From contig NZ_UWFA01000137.1 in the NCBI RefSeq assembly GCF_900601905.1, forward strand, positions 390,690-454,689: a DNA stretch of 64,000 bases, in the 5' to 3' direction. The notes under the pieces are model-generated. The model saw only the letters and a program-made list of their open reading frames with translations, was not told where the DNA came from and did no database searches. This DNA comes from Pseudomonas viridiflava. Its GTDB lineage: Bacteria; Pseudomonadota; Gammaproteobacteria; Pseudomonadales; Pseudomonadaceae. Shown here one piece after another: positions 26,552-36,529 of this stretch (position 1 is the first letter of the stretch; each line of letters begins with the position of its first letter). A program made the translations under genes and the position numbers.

Positions 26552-28045
26552 TCAAACCGGCAGCATGCTGCCTGTCTCATCGAGCCGCGAGTGCCAAGTC
26601 AGTGCCTCACCAAGCACATGTGGCGTGTGACCACCCTTGGCGCAAGCCGCCGCAAAGTAGGCATTCAGAGCGTCCCGGTAAGCCGGGTGCACACAGTTGT
26701 CGATAATTACCCGGGCACGTTCCCGAGGTGCCAGGCCGCGAAGATCCGCCAGCCCCTGTTCGGTCACCAGAATGTCCACGTCATGCTCGGTATGGTCCAC
26801 ATGGCTGACCATCGGCACGATGCTGGAAATGGCTCCGCCCTTGGCGATGGATTTGGTCACGAAGATGGCTAGATGCGCGTTTCGGGCGAAGTCTCCCGAG
26901 CCACCGATACCATTCATCATGCGCGTACCGCAGACATGGGTTGAATTGACGTTGCCGTACAGATCGAACTCCAGCGCGGTATTGATGCCGATGATCCCCA
27001 GGCGACGAATGATTTCCGGGTGATTGGAGATCTCCTGCGGGCGCAACACCAGACGGGATTTATAGCGGCCAAAGTCAGCGAATACTTCGGCATGTTTGCT
27101 AGCCGAAAGCGTCATGGAGCTGCCTGAGGCAAAGCTGAGCTTGCCCGCGTCGAACAGCTCGAAGGTCGAATCCTGCAGCACTTCGGAATACATGGTCATG
27201 TCGTGAAACGGCGAATCCACCAGCCCGTGCATCACGGCATTGGCGATCGTGCCAATCCCGGCTTGCAACGGCATGAGCCTATTGGTCAGGCGATCTTCGC
27301 GCACTTCGTTTTTGAAGAACTCCACCAGATGGTGAGCGATGGATTGGGTGTCCATGTCTGGCGGCAGCACAGTAGAAGGTGAATCGGCCTGATTGCTGAT
27401 CACGATGCCAACGATCTTGGCTGGGTCGATCTGTACCGCCGGGTTGCCAATGCGCGTGTCAGCTTGCAGCACCGGAATCGGCAGCCGGGTCGGGCGATAG
27501 CTCGGGATATAGATGTCATGCAGACCTTCCAGCTCCAGCGGCTGAGCCAGGTTGATCTCGACGATGACCTGTTTGGCGAGGATGGCGAAGCTGGCCGAGT
27601 TGCCGACCGAGGTACTGAGCACCAGATGCCCGTCTTCGGTAATCGCCACACACTCAATGATTGCCAGGTCTACGGCGGTGATCTGCCGGTTGCGCAGTTG
27701 CTCGACAGTGTCGGACAGGTGACTGTCGATGAACATCACCGAGCCGTCATTGATGGCTTTGCGCAGGGTGCTGTCGACCTGAAACGGCGCGCGACGGGAC
27801 AACACGCCCGCTTCGGTCAACTGCTTGTCCAGGTCATTACCCAGGCTGGCACCGGTCAGCAGGCTGATCTTGAGCGGCGACAGCCTGGCGCGTTCAGCCA
27901 GGGCGTGGGGCACGGCCTTGGCTTCACCGGCACGGGTGAAACCACTCATGCCAACGGTCATGCCGTCTTCAATCATGGCGGCGGCATCAGCCGCGCTCAT
28001 TACCTTGCTCATGAGCGAAGGCGAGCGGATACGATCACTGTACAT
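26552..28045 (-). CDS. Acetyl-CoA hydrolase / succinyl-CoA:acetate CoA-transferase family
   Basis: A 497-aa class I CoA-transferase-fold enzyme. It has two Rossmann-like halves, with GMSGFTRAGEAKAVPHAL near residue 33 and NGIGGSGDFARNAHLAIF near 385, the latter close to the CoA site. Such enzymes either hydrolyse acetyl-CoA or move CoA between succinate and acetate; length and motifs favour a SCACT-type transferase used in acetate metabolism, but sequence alone does not settle it. ATG 28045 was taken as start. It stands alone. Confidence 0.85.
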   Translation of the reverse strand: MYSDRIRSPSLMSKVMSAADAAAMIEDGMTVGMSGFTRAGEAKAVPHALAERARLSPLKISLLTGASLGNDLDKQLTEAGVLSRRAPFQVDSTLRKAINDGSVMFIDSHLSDTVEQLRNRQITAVDLAIIECVAITEDGHLVLSTSVGNSASFAILAKQVIVEINLAQPLELEGLHDIYIPSYRPTRLPIPVLQADTRIGNPAVQIDPAKIVGIVISNQADSPSTVLPPDMDTQSIAHHLVEFFKNEVREDRLTNRLMPLQAGIGTIANAVMHGLVDSPFHDMTMYSEVLQDSTFELFDAGKLSFASGSSMTLSASKHAEVFADFGRYKSRLVLRPQEISNHPEIIRRLGIIGINTALEFDLYGNVNSTHVCGTRMMNGIGGSGDFARNAHLAIFVTKSIAKGGAISSIVPMVSHVDHTEHDVDILVTEQGLADLRGLAPRERARVIIDNCVHPAYRDALNAYFAAACAKGGHTPHVLGEALTWHSRLDETGSMLPV

Positions 28046-28177
28046 GGGGGTCTTGTCTCGGGGTGGAAACGAAGTCCAAGTCTAGAGAGTTAGACGTTGT
28101 TCGTCCCACTACCAAGGTCGCATTGGGAGGCTTTAATTAGCGGGTCTCAGCGCAAAACACTGTTACGTGAAATGTAA

Positions 28178-28212
28178 AAAGCCCCGGCGTTTTTCACGTC
28201 GGGGCCCGGTTT
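28178..28212 (-). terminator. Terminator of the pnt operon
   Basis: Arms GCCCCGGCGT (28181-28190) and ACGTCGGGGC (28196-28205) form a stem; on the minus strand it is followed by TTTTTA. Confidence 0.85.
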
Positions 28213-28228
28213 TTGAAGCGTGAAAAGG

Positions 28229-29674
28229 CTATGCGTTGTCGACTGCCTTCACCATATCCTCAATCACCTTTTTGGCGTCGCCGAACACCATCATGGTTTT
28301 ATCCAGATAGAACAGTTCGTTATCCAGGCCGGCATAACCGCTGGCCATGGAGCGCTTGTTGACGATGATGGTCTTGGCCTTGAAAGCTTCCAGAATCGGC
28401 ATCCCGGCAATCGGCGATTTCGGATCGTTCTTCGCCGCCGGGTTGACTACGTCGTTGGCGCCCAGCACCAGCACGACGTCGGCCTGACCGAATTCGGAGT
28501 TGATGTCCTCCATCTCGAACACCTGGTCGTAAGGCACCTCGGCCTCAGCGAGCAGTACGTTCATGTGCCCCGGCATGCGCCCGGCCACCGGGTGAATTGC
28601 ATATTTGACGGTCACGCCGTGGTGGGTCAGCTTCTCGGTCAGCTCCTTGAGGGCGTGCTGGGCACGGGCTACGGCAAGGCCATAACCCGGGACGATGATC
28701 ACGGTGTCGGCATTGGTGAGCAGGAAAGTCGCATCATCAGCCGAACCGGATTTGACCGGCCGCGCCTCTTGGCTGCCTGCAGGCCCGGCACTATCGGTTG
28801 CGCCACCAAAACCGCCGCCAATCACGTTGAAGAACGAACGGTTCATCGCCTTGCACATGATGTAGGACAGAATCGCACCGGACGAACCCACCAGCGAGCC
28901 TGCAATGATCAGCATTGAGTTGTTCAGCGAGAAGCCGATACCGGCCGCTGCCCAGCCCGAATAACTGTTGAGCATCGACACCACCACCGGCATGTCGGCA
29001 CCACCAATCGGGATGATCAGCAATACACCGATCACGAAAGCCAGGGCCAGCATGATGGCGAACGCAGTCAGGTTGCCGGTGAAGGTGAAGAACAGACCGA
29101 ACGCCAGGGTCGCCAGGCCCAGTACCAGATTCAGCTTGTGCTGACCTGCGAACTGTACCGGTGCACCTTGAAACAGGCGGAACTTGTACTTTCCGGACAG
29201 CTTGCCGAAAGCGATGACAGAACCGGAGAAGGTGATCGCGCCAATCGCCGCACCCAGGAACAGCTCCAGACGATTACCCGTAGGGATCGCGTCGCCCAGA
29301 GTCTTCACTATGTTCAGCGACTGCGGCTCAACCACGGCGGCGATGGCGATGAACACTGCTGCCAGGCCGATCATGCTGTGCATGAAGGCGACCAGTTCCG
29401 GCATCTTGGTCATTTCCACGCGCTTGGCCATGATCGAGCCAGCGGTGCCGCCCACCAACAAACCGATCACGATGTAACCAATACCCGCCGTGGTTTCGGA
29501 CAGCGCAGCCAGTTTGTAGACCAGGCCAATCGTCGTGACGACGGCCAGCCCCATGCCGAGCATGCCGAACAGATTGCCGCGCCGCGAGGTGGTCGGGTGA
29601 GACAGGCCTTTGAGCGCCTGAATGAAGCAGACGGCTGAAACGAGATACAGCAGGGTGACCAGATTCATGCTCAT
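28229..29674 (-). CDS. pntB: NAD(P) transhydrogenase subunit beta
   Basis: Membrane and NADP(H)-binding subunit of the proton-pumping transhydrogenase that moves hydride between NADH and NADP+. The 481-aa protein has about eight N-terminal membrane helices and a C-terminal NADP-binding domain (VIIVPGYGLAVARAQHALKEL at about 339-359, then ATIHP-like YAIHPVAGRMPGHMNVLLAEA). Its ATG overlaps the stop of pntAB (TAATG), so translation is coupled. Confidence 0.95.
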   Translation of the reverse strand: MSMNLVTLLYLVSAVCFIQALKGLSHPTTSRRGNLFGMLGMGLAVVTTIGLVYKLAALSETTAGIGYIVIGLLVGGTAGSIMAKRVEMTKMPELVAFMHSMIGLAAVFIAIAAVVEPQSLNIVKTLGDAIPTGNRLELFLGAAIGAITFSGSVIAFGKLSGKYKFRLFQGAPVQFAGQHKLNLVLGLATLAFGLFFTFTGNLTAFAIMLALAFVIGVLLIIPIGGADMPVVVSMLNSYSGWAAAGIGFSLNNSMLIIAGSLVGSSGAILSYIMCKAMNRSFFNVIGGGFGGATDSAGPAGSQEARPVKSGSADDATFLLTNADTVIIVPGYGLAVARAQHALKELTEKLTHHGVTVKYAIHPVAGRMPGHMNVLLAEAEVPYDQVFEMEDINSEFGQADVVLVLGANDVVNPAAKNDPKSPIAGMPILEAFKAKTIIVNKRSMASGYAGLDNELFYLDKTMMVFGDAKKVIEDMVKAVDNA

Positions 29675-29994
29675 TATTTGCGCACCTCTTCTTTCGCCTT
29701 GGGTGCCTTCTTCTTGAACATCTCCAGCATGCGCCGGGTGACCAGAAAGCCGCCGAACACATTAACGGCGGCCAGGGCTACAGCCAGCGTGCCCATGGTC
29801 TTGCCCAGTGGAGTCACGGTCAGTGCAGCGGCCAGCATCGCGCCGACAATCACGATGGCGGAGATTGCATTGGTCACGGCCATCAGCGGCGTATGCAGCG
29901 CAGGCGTAACGTTCCACACCACGTGGTAACCGACGTAGATCGCCAGTACAAAAATGATCAGGTTGTAGATGCCCGGGGAGATGAATTCTTCCAT
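29674..29994 (-). CDS. pntAB: NAD(P) transhydrogenase subunit alpha, membrane part
   Basis: A 106-aa membrane subunit with three or four helices, corresponding to the C-terminal part of E. coli PntA. PntA is split into two genes here, as in Rhodospirillum and many pseudomonads. Motifs: [20 protein letters not shown] near residue 21 and [19 protein letters not shown] at the end. It is 10 nt from pntAA and overlaps pntB. Confidence 0.9.
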   Translation of the reverse strand: MEEFISPGIYNLIIFVLAIYVGYHVVWNVTPALHTPLMAVTNAISAIVIVGAMLAAALTVTPLGKTMGTLAVALAAVNVFGGFLVTRRMLEMFKKKAPKAKEEVRK

Positions 29995-30004
29995 CGTCTT
30001 ATCC

Positions 30005-31126
30005 TCAGCCGTTCTTGCGGATGACTTGACCGTCGCGGCACATCAGGCACGCGGCAACAATGTCGTCTTCGAGGTTGATGTGCAGCTGGCCGTCCTTGTC
30101 GAACAACAGCTTCATGAAGTCCAGCAGGTTGCGCGCATACAGCGCGGACGCATCGGCAGCCACCAGCGCAGGCAGGTTGGTGTGGCCGACGATCGTCACG
30201 CCGTGCGCGACCACCACCTCGTCTGCGACCGTCAGCGGGCAATTGCCGCCCTGGGCGGCAGCCAGATCGATCACGACGGAACCGGGTTTCATCTGCGCGA
30301 CGGTTTCTGCGCTGAGCAGTACCGGCGCCTTGCGGCCTGGGATCAGTGCCGTGGTGATGACGATGTCCGACTGTCTGGCGCGTTCGTGCACGGCAACCGC
30401 CTGGCGCTGCATCCAGCTGGCGGGCATCGGGCGGGCGTAACCCCCGACACCGACGGCGCATTCGCGCTCTTCATCGGTTTCGTAGGGCACGTCGATGAAT
30501 TTGGCGCCCAGGGATTCGATCTGCTCTTTCACAGCAGGACGTACGTCGGACGCTTCAACCACAGCCCCCAGGCGCTTGGCGGTAGCGATGGCCTGCAGAC
30601 CCGCCACACCGGCACCGAGCACCAGCACGCGAGCAGCCTTCACCGTCCCGGCGGCAGTCATCAGCATCGGCATGAAGCGCGGATAGTGATGTGCACCCAG
30701 CAGCACGGCTTTGTAACCGGCAATGTTGGCTTGGGAGGACAGGACGTCCAGGCTCTGGGCACGAGAAGTGCGCGGCGCGGCTTCCAAGGCAAAGGCTGTG
30801 ATGCCTTGCCCGGCCATCTTGGAGATGGTGTCGTTGCTGAAGGGGTTGAGCATCCCGACCACCAGTGTGCCAGCCTTGATCTGGGCCAGCTCGCTGTCAT
30901 TCGGCGCAGTCACTTTTAGCACCAGCTCGGCAGCTAATGCATCGGCCTGGTTGCCAATGGCAGCACCTGCTGCTTCGTAAGCGCTGTCCGGCACACCAGC
31001 GCTGACGCCTGCCGTACGTTGCACCGTGACGCGATGGCCTTGGGCGATCAGCTTCTTGATGGTTTCAGGGGTTGCAGCAACCCGCTTTTCACCCGTCTGG
31101 GTCTCGAGAGGAACGCCAATGTGCAC
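30005..31126 (-). CDS. pntAA: NAD(P) transhydrogenase subunit alpha, soluble NAD-binding part
   Basis: Soluble NAD(H)-binding domain I of the transhydrogenase. From a GTG start at 31126 (AGGAG upstream) it is 373 aa and begins [20 protein letters not shown], the standard family N terminus; the upstream open frame to 31210 is not family sequence. The Rossmann motif is [20 protein letters not shown] near residue 170. First gene of the pntAA-pntAB-pntB operon. Confidence 0.95.
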   Translation of the reverse strand: MHIGVPLETQTGEKRVAATPETIKKLIAQGHRVTVQRTAGVSAGVPDSAYEAAGAAIGNQADALAAELVLKVTAPNDSELAQIKAGTLVVGMLNPFSNDTISKMAGQGITAFALEAAPRTSRAQSLDVLSSQANIAGYKAVLLGAHHYPRFMPMLMTAAGTVKAARVLVLGAGVAGLQAIATAKRLGAVVEASDVRPAVKEQIESLGAKFIDVPYETDEERECAVGVGGYARPMPASWMQRQAVAVHERARQSDIVITTALIPGRKAPVLLSAETVAQMKPGSVVIDLAAAQGGNCPLTVADEVVVAHGVTIVGHTNLPALVAADASALYARNLLDFMKLLFDKDGQLHINLEDDIVAACLMCRDGQVIRKNG

Positions 31127-31557
31127 GTGTAATCTCCTGCGTGATCTTCTTGTTTTATTCAAATAGGCCAGCGCACTCAAGCCAGCGCGACTGGGGTTGC
31201 CGATCAGCATGATCCCGCCGTTTACAGGCGGGGCGCGGCATTTTGCAGGCGAAGTCCTGGACCATCAACGATTTTTGTAACGAGACGATAAATTAACTAC
31301 AAGTCACAGTGTGACCAAATGTCGCAACTAACCCGAGCAAGCCCTTGCCTGACGGCCTTTGGGCTGAAAAAGAGCTTGTTTGCGACGCGCGCCGATCTAG
31401 CCGGTCGATATAAGCTTATAACCGGATTAAATGCCTGAAAGACTCGGAAACAGGGGCTGATAGGCGTTATGTATAGTGCGTAATTGCGATTTTCGAAATG
31501 CGACAAAAACGTACATCTGTAGGTTTATTTACGACACCGCTACAGAATTCAGGCACA
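31127..31557. promoter_or_regulatory. Intergenic region upstream of pntAA with two palindromes
   Basis: 431 nt between the pnt operon and the HU terminator. GTCACAGTGTGAC (31303-31315) has perfect 6-bp arms. CCGGT-CGA-TATAAGCTTATA-ACCGG (31401-31425) is a longer nearly perfect palindrome with a perfect 12-bp core. Both are candidate operators or cruciform sites for pntAA. A 69-codon frame here is not protein-like. Confidence 0.45.
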
Positions 31558-31600
31558 AAAAACGGGCACCCAATCTTCGTTGGTGTGCCCGTCTTTTCAC
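31558..31600 (-). terminator. Terminator of the HU gene
   Basis: CGGGCACCCAA (31563-31573) and TTGGTGTGCCCG (31580-31591) form the stem; on the minus strand it is followed by TTTTTTG. The stem is almost the same as that at 59941-59966. Confidence 0.85.
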
Positions 31601-31633
31601 TGCTCGCCTCCCGCCAAGGCGTACAGCGGATAT

Positions 31634-31909
31634 CTAGGGGTTGACGCTGTCTTTCAGGGATTTACCCGGCTTGAAGGCGACAGTGTTGCTGGCCTTGATC
31701 TTTACCGGTTCGCCGGTCTGAGGGTTTTTACCCGTGCGTGCGCCACGGTGGCGTTGCAGGAAGGTGCCGAAGCCGACGAGCGTTACGCTGTCTTTGCGGT
31801 GCAGGGCACCGGTGATTTCTTCGAGGACGGCGTTGAGGACGCGATTGGCTTGTTCTTTGGTCAGATCCGCCTTTTCAGCAATGGCGGCTGCAAGTTCTGG
31901 TTTACGCAT
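31634..31909 (-). CDS. HU-family DNA-binding protein
   Basis: A 91-aa histone-like protein that bends and compacts DNA. The whole HU fold is present: helical start MRKPELAAAIAEKADLTKEQ, VTLVGFGTF, and the arm RHRGARTGKNPQTGEPVKI with the signature GKNPQTG and its tip proline. It is one of several HU paralogues expected in Pseudomonas (the copy next to the rubredoxin genes). It is monocistronic, with a terminator 40 nt downstream. Confidence 0.95.
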   Translation of the reverse strand: MRKPELAAAIAEKADLTKEQANRVLNAVLEEITGALHRKDSVTLVGFGTFLQRHRGARTGKNPQTGEPVKIKASNTVAFKPGKSLKDSVNP

Positions 31910-32099
31910 ATGAAGCCTCTTTCTACGGTTTATTGTTTTTATGTCCCGTGCCGCTCATCCAGAGCAGCGACCGAGTGCCGCGACGGCTCTACGTTGCGGC
32001 AGACAGAAATGAGGATGGCATGCCGTTCTGGCCCGCGCCAGTGCGTGCGCCACGTTTATCGAGGCAAAAACGTGGCTTATCCGACAGAACGACCAGTAT

Positions 32100-33248
32100 T
32101 TAAGCCAATAGCGCGGGAAGGGCCTTGTTCAAGGCCAGTTTTTCCATGACAGCAGCGCCGGTCAGGGCGTAACCGAGCAGGTTGCCTGCCGGGTCATGAC
32201 ACAGCGCTTTGATGTCTGCGCCTTGCCCTTCAACGCTCCAGGTGGCCTGAGTGCCCAGCGGCGGTGGCGAAACCACCAGCGGGCAGACCGGGGTTTTCAC
32301 CGTGATCGGCATCGGCCCGTATTTGACGGCCGTCGGGGTGCCGGCAAGGGTCTGTGCCAAGGCTCTGGCGCAGCTCATCAATGGCATGACGTAAAGCAGA
32401 TTCAAGCCATCGACCTCGGCACAATCGCCCAGTGCATAGATATTGTCGTGAGAGGTTTTGAGCTCACGGTTGACCACGATCCCCCGCGAGATCTGTAAAC
32501 CGGCCGCCGTCGCCAGATCAACCCGCGGTCGCAGGCCAATCGCCGAGACCACCACGTCACAGGCAATGACCTGGCCATCGGACAAATGCGCTTCAAGCCC
32601 GTCAGCGCTGCGCAGCAGGCGAGTCATCAGCGGCCCGAGGTGAAAACGCGCGCCGATGCTTTCCAGCCCGTTGCGCACGGCAGCCGCCGCAGCCTCAGGC
32701 AACAAGGTCGGCATGACCTGTTCACAAGGTGCTACCAGGTCGACTTCATAGCCGCCGAGGATCAGGTCATTGGCGAACTCGCAGCCGATCAGCCCGGCAC
32801 CCAGGATCAGCACCCGACGCTTGCCCGCTGCCGCCGAGCGAAAGCGCGCGTAGTCTTCCAGATCATTGATGGGGAAGATCGCGTCGCTGGCATCACCCTC
32901 AACGGGCACGCGGATGGTCTCAGCGCCCCAGGCCAGAATCAGGTCACGGTAGTACACCGCCTCTTCACCGATCCACAAACGCTTGTGGCCCGGATCAATG
33001 CCGCTGATGCGGGTGTGCGTACGCAACTCGGCCTTGAGCTGGATGGCCATTGCGCCGGGCTCGGCCATGCTCAGGCCATCGGCTTCCTTGTTTTTGCCAA
33101 AGCCGGTGGACAGCATCGGTTTGGAATAGGAACGCCCGTCATCGGCGGTAATCAGCAACAGCGGCGTTTCGCTATCGAGCTTGCGAAATTCCCGGGCCAG
33201 GTTGTAGCCCGCCAGGCCAGTGCCAACAATCACAACAGGTGCGTTCAT
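32100..33248 (-). CDS. Rubredoxin reductase (FAD-dependent NADH oxidoreductase)
   Basis: A 382-aa flavoprotein that passes electrons from NADH to rubredoxin. It has an FAD-binding dinucleotide motif [16 protein letters not shown] at residues 8-23, an NAD-binding motif [15 protein letters not shown] near 148-162, and the C-terminal FAD motif [11 protein letters not shown] near 276. The rubredoxin gene is 37 nt upstream on the same strand, so they form an operon supporting alkane hydroxylation or oxidative stress defence. Confidence 0.9.
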   Translation of the reverse strand: MNAPVVIVGTGLAGYNLAREFRKLDSETPLLLITADDGRSYSKPMLSTGFGKNKEADGLSMAEPGAMAIQLKAELRTHTRISGIDPGHKRLWIGEEAVYYRDLILAWGAETIRVPVEGDASDAIFPINDLEDYARFRSAAAGKRRVLILGAGLIGCEFANDLILGGYEVDLVAPCEQVMPTLLPEAAAAAVRNGLESIGARFHLGPLMTRLLRSADGLEAHLSDGQVIACDVVVSAIGLRPRVDLATAAGLQISRGIVVNRELKTSHDNIYALGDCAEVDGLNLLYVMPLMSCARALAQTLAGTPTAVKYGPMPITVKTPVCPLVVSPPPLGTQATWSVEGQGADIKALCHDPAGNLLGYALTGAAVMEKLALNKALPALLA

Positions 33249-33285
33249 GCGTCATTCCAAACCAAAGAACTGTTAAAAGGCTGTA

Positions 33286-33453
33286 TCAGCCGATTTCGAT
33301 CATTTCGAAATCCATCTTGCCTACGCCGCAATCCGGGCATAGCCAGTCTTCCGGGACATCCTGCCAAAGGGTGCCTGGCGCGATACCGTCATCAGGCCAA
33401 CCCATGGCTTCGTCGTAAATCAGGCCACAGACAATGCATTGCCACTTCTTCAT
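33286..33453 (-). CDS. rubA: Rubredoxin (55 aa)
   Basis: Small iron-sulfur electron carrier. The ATG at 33453 reads [20 protein letters not shown] at the start, with paired cysteines C6-x2-C9 and C39-x2-C42 (CPDC) that hold a single iron, and the conserved aromatic W4, Y13 and W37 core. It ends MIEIG and stop at 33286. It is immediately upstream of its reductase. P. aeruginosa has two rubredoxin genes at this place; only one is seen here. Confidence 0.95.
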   Translation of the reverse strand: MKKWQCIVCGLIYDEAMGWPDDGIAPGTLWQDVPEDWLCPDCGVGKMDFEMIEIG

Positions 33454-33662
33454 GGTTTATCTCTCATTTTTCAGGCTATTTCGGCGCTGTTGCAAAAGCT
33501 ACGCGGTCGTCGGATGCCGCGTTCGCCCAACTCAGAGGGGTTGTACTGATCGTGAGGCCGACATGCAAGCCCGGCATTCGCTACAGACGGTAACCGGTCA
33601 TCGGTGCCAAGGGGCAATCATGCTAAGCTCGCGGCCTCGATTGACGCCAATAATTGCCTACC

Positions 33663-34223
33663 GTGACCGAGCAAAACTCCTCATTACCCAACCCCTGCTG
33701 GCTTGAACGTGCCGCCCTTGATAACGCCGCAGAACCTCTGGTGACCAAGTGGCTGTTTCATCAGGACTCCCTGACTCGCCGTTTGACAGACCTGTCTGCT
33801 GATCACTTTAGTGTCACGCCGCTTTTCGAGGGCTGGCAAGCCTTGCGCGACGACGAGTGCAAGGCGCTTGAACTGTCCGCGCACAGCATAGGCTGGGTGC
33901 GCGAGGTCTACCTGCGAGGCCACGGCCAGACCTGGGTGTTCGCGCGCAGCGTTGCCAGCCGCGAGGCACTGCAGGAAAGCGGTTTGCACATGGACGAGCT
34001 GGGTACGCGCTCGCTGGGCGAGTTGTTGTTCTGCGACCCGGCATTCGAGCGCGGCCCGCTGCAGGTCTGCGTCTACCCGGCCAGTTGGCTGCCTGTCGCT
34101 GACGCCACCGACAACCTCTGGGGGCGTCGCTCGTGCTTTAGCCGTGGGCCTCTGAAAATACTGGTCGCCGAAGTGTTCCTGCCCACCCTCTGGCAGGCGA
34201 TTCGTACCGTGGAGCACGCTTGA
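33663..34223 (+). CDS. ubiC: Chorismate lyase
   Basis: Converts chorismate to 4-hydroxybenzoate and pyruvate, the first step of ubiquinone synthesis. The 186-aa protein has [20 protein letters not shown] (about 75-94), with the product-binding arginine, and RSLGELLF. I prefer the GTG at 33663 (MTEQNSS) over the TTG at 33654. The stop overlaps the ubiA start by one base (TGATG), so the two genes are coupled. Confidence 0.9.
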   Translation: MTEQNSSLPNPCWLERAALDNAAEPLVTKWLFHQDSLTRRLTDLSADHFSVTPLFEGWQALRDDECKALELSAHSIGWVREVYLRGHGQTWVFARSVASREALQESGLHMDELGTRSLGELLFCDPAFERGPLQVCVYPASWLPVADATDNLWGRRSCFSRGPLKILVAEVFLPTLWQAIRTVEHA

Positions 34224-35113
34224 TGTACCAGACGCTACTCAAATCCCTGAATCGCCTGAATCCCCGCTGCTGGGATTTTATTCAGCTGACGCGGATCGAC
34301 AAACCCATCGGTATCTATTTACTGTTATGGCCGACGCTCTGGGCCCTCTGGATCGCCGGTGAAGGCTCGCCGTCGCTGCTCAACGTGGTGATTTTCGTCG
34401 TCGGTGTATTTCTGATGCGCGCTGCCGGGTGCGTGATCAATGATTTTGCCGACCGCAAGGTGGACGGCCACGTCAAACGCACCGAGCAACGCCCGCTGGT
34501 CAGCGGCCGGGTCAGCGCCAAGGAGGCCCTTGGGTTGTTTGCAGTGCTGGTACTGGCGAGCTTCGCGCTGGTGCTGCTGACCAATCCGGCCACCATCTGG
34601 CTGTCATTCGGTGGCCTGGCGCTGGCGGCCTGCTACCCGTTCATGAAGCGCTACACCTATTACCCGCAAGTGGTGCTGGGCGCGGCATTTTCATGGGGCA
34701 TGCCCATGGCATTTACTGCCGAGACCGGGCATCTGCCAGCCGCAGCCTGGCTGCTGTACATCGCCAACCTGTTGTGGACGGTGGCCTACGACACCTATTA
34801 CGCGATGGTTGACCGGGACGACGACCTGAAGATCGGCGTGAAATCCACCGCCGTGCTGTTTGGCGATGCCGATCGGATCATCATCCTGAGCCTGCAAGGC
34901 CTTGCGCTGGGCTGTCTGCTACTGGCCGGTGCGCGTTTTGAATTGGGCCTGTGTTTCTACCTGGGCCTGCTGGCGGCTGCGCTGTGTTTCGCATGGCAAT
35001 TCTGGTCAACCCGTCATCGCGATCGCGATGCCTGCTTCAAGGCGTTCTTGCATAACCATTGGGCGGGGCTGGCGATCTTTGTCGGGATAGTGGCTGATTA
35101 CGCGTTGCGTTGA
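34223..35113 (+). CDS. ubiA: 4-hydroxybenzoate polyprenyltransferase
   Basis: Integral membrane prenyltransferase that attaches the polyprenyl tail to 4-hydroxybenzoate. The 296-aa protein has the two aspartate-rich motifs for Mg-diphosphate binding, [15 protein letters not shown] (about residues 73-87) and [20 protein letters not shown] (about 192-211). About eight or nine membrane helices. It is translationally coupled to ubiC. Confidence 0.95.
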   Translation: MYQTLLKSLNRLNPRCWDFIQLTRIDKPIGIYLLLWPTLWALWIAGEGSPSLLNVVIFVVGVFLMRAAGCVINDFADRKVDGHVKRTEQRPLVSGRVSAKEALGLFAVLVLASFALVLLTNPATIWLSFGGLALAACYPFMKRYTYYPQVVLGAAFSWGMPMAFTAETGHLPAAAWLLYIANLLWTVAYDTYYAMVDRDDDLKIGVKSTAVLFGDADRIIILSLQGLALGCLLLAGARFELGLCFYLGLLAAALCFAWQFWSTRHRDRDACFKAFLHNHWAGLAIFVGIVADYALR

Positions 35114-35133
35114 TCCGCACAGCGGGCGCTTAA

Positions 35134-35222
35134 GTAGGACCGGCTTTAGCCGGGAAGGGGCCATTCCAAACGCTACATCTGCAGGGAATTGGCTGACCTT
35201 CCCCGGCCAAAGCCGGTCCCAC
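35134..35222. repeat. REP doublet between ubiA and the COG4315 gene
   Basis: GTAGGACCGGCTTTAGCCGG and onward (35134-35159) is mirrored by CCTTCCCCGGCCAAAGCCGG and onward (35197-35222). Third copy of the family found at 17972 and 20873. It lies between two convergent genes. Confidence 0.85.
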
Positions 35223-35232
35223 GGCTCACGCC

Positions 35233-35613
35233 TTAAGGTTTAATCACGTGCCAGACGCTACCTTTACCGTCGCCTGTCTTGTCGCCTGCTTTCTTGTCAT
35301 CCTTGTAGCCGTACAACGGTTTGCCGTCATAGGCCCACTGCATCTTGCCGTCATCGCGCTTGATGATGGTCCACTTGCCCGCTGGTTTGTCGGCTGCTGT
35401 TGCAAACAGCGGCGGCCAATTGATGGCGCATTGATCGTTGCACGCAGATTTACCGGCTGCGTCCTTGTCGAAGCTGTAAAGCGTCATGCCATTGTGCTGG
35501 GTCAAAATTCCCTCACTGCCTGTCATTCCCGGTTCAGCAGCGAAAACCAGACCCGAAGACGCCAGCGCAACAGCGGTCAGCAAGGCCTTGAATGTCGATG
35601 AAATCCTGAGCAT
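35233..35613 (-). CDS. COG4315-type secreted protein of unknown function
   Basis: A 126-aa exported protein. ATG 35613, with GAAGAGG upstream, starts a signal peptide ending SSGLVFA before AEPG. The mature protein has two copies of the secreted-repeat motif: GMTLYSFDKDAAGKSACNDQ with CAINWPPL, and GKPLYGYKDDKKAGDKTGDG. The two cysteines in the first repeat may pair. Function unknown; such proteins are predicted periplasmic or lipoprotein-like. It diverges from phoB. Confidence 0.8.
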   Translation of the reverse strand: MLRISSTFKALLTAVALASSGLVFAAEPGMTGSEGILTQHNGMTLYSFDKDAAGKSACNDQCAINWPPLFATAADKPAGKWTIIKRDDGKMQWAYDGKPLYGYKDDKKAGDKTGDGKGSVWHVIKP

Positions 35614-35703
35614 CGGTGAATCCTCTTCATGGTTGATTTTATTGTCGGACAGAGGCCACACATTAGCCCCTTGAGAACCTGGCATGCTAGCCCTCACACT
35701 GAG

Positions 35704-35732
35704 CTGTCACACGACTGCAATAATTCCGTTAT
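35704..35732 (+). promoter_or_regulatory. Pho box upstream of phoB
   Basis: CTGTCAC (35704-35710), CTGCAAT (35715-35721) and CCGTTAT (35726-35732) recur at exactly 11-nt steps, as in PhoB sites. It lies 41 nt before the phoB ATG and predicts autoregulation of phoBR. Confidence 0.75.
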
Positions 35733-35773
35733 CTAATGCGCCCCAAGACAGTTAAATGACAAGAGGTTCGAGC

Positions 35774-36463
35774 ATGGTTGGCAGGAGCATTCTGATCGTT
35801 GACGACGAAGCGCCAATTCGCGAAATGATCGCCGTTGCGTTGGAAATGGCCGGCTATGACTGCATGGAAGCAGAGAACTCTCAGCAAGCCCACGCAATCA
35901 TCGTAGACCGTAAACCCGATCTGATCCTGCTCGACTGGATGTTGCCTGGCACATCCGGCATCGAGCTGGCGCGCCGTCTCAAGCGTGACGAGCTGACCGG
36001 AGACATTCCGATCATCATGCTCACTGCCAAAGGTGAGGAGGACAACAAGATCCAGGGTCTGGAAGTGGGCGCGGACGACTACATCACCAAGCCGTTTTCC
36101 CCGCGCGAACTGGTTGCTCGTCTCAAGGCCGTGCTGCGACGCGCAGGCCCGACCGATGGCGAAGCGCCGATTGAAGTCGGCGGTCTGTTGCTCGACCCGA
36201 TCAGCCACCGCGTGACCATCGACGGCAAGCCCGCTGAAATGGGGCCTACCGAGTATCGTTTGCTGCAATTCTTCATGACTCACCAAGAGCGCGCCTATAC
36301 CCGCGGGCAATTGCTGGATCAGGTCTGGGGAGGCAATGTTTATGTCGAAGAACGTACCGTCGATGTGCATATCCGTCGCCTGCGCAAAGCTCTCGGCGAT
36401 GCCTACGAAAATCTGGTACAAACCGTGCGCGGCACGGGCTATCGCTTTTCCACCAAGAGCTGA
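35774..36463 (+). CDS. phoB: Phosphate regulon response regulator PhoB
   Basis: OmpR-family transcription factor that activates Pho-regulon genes in phosphate starvation. The 229-aa protein has receiver residues D10, D11, phospho-acceptor D54 ([11 protein letters not shown]), T84 and K107, then a winged-helix DNA-binding domain ([32 protein letters not shown]). ATG 35774, with AAGAGG upstream, is the family start; an ATG six codons earlier is less likely. phoR follows after 66 nt. Confidence 0.95.
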   Translation: MVGRSILIVDDEAPIREMIAVALEMAGYDCMEAENSQQAHAIIVDRKPDLILLDWMLPGTSGIELARRLKRDELTGDIPIIMLTAKGEEDNKIQGLEVGADDYITKPFSPRELVARLKAVLRRAGPTDGEAPIEVGGLLLDPISHRVTIDGKPAEMGPTEYRLLQFFMTHQERAYTRGQLLDQVWGGNVYVEERTVDVHIRRLRKALGDAYENLVQTVRGTGYRFSTKS

Positions 36464-36529
36464 CAGCCGATTTTCTGCAAACAGACAGCGCCGCCACAGA
36501 GCAGGCGCTAGACATGGATGTGCGCTTAA

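Noticed and set aside
31297..31506. 69-codon frame on the minus strand
   Set aside because: No ribosome site, no known motif, and it covers the palindromes upstream of pntAA; treated as non-coding.
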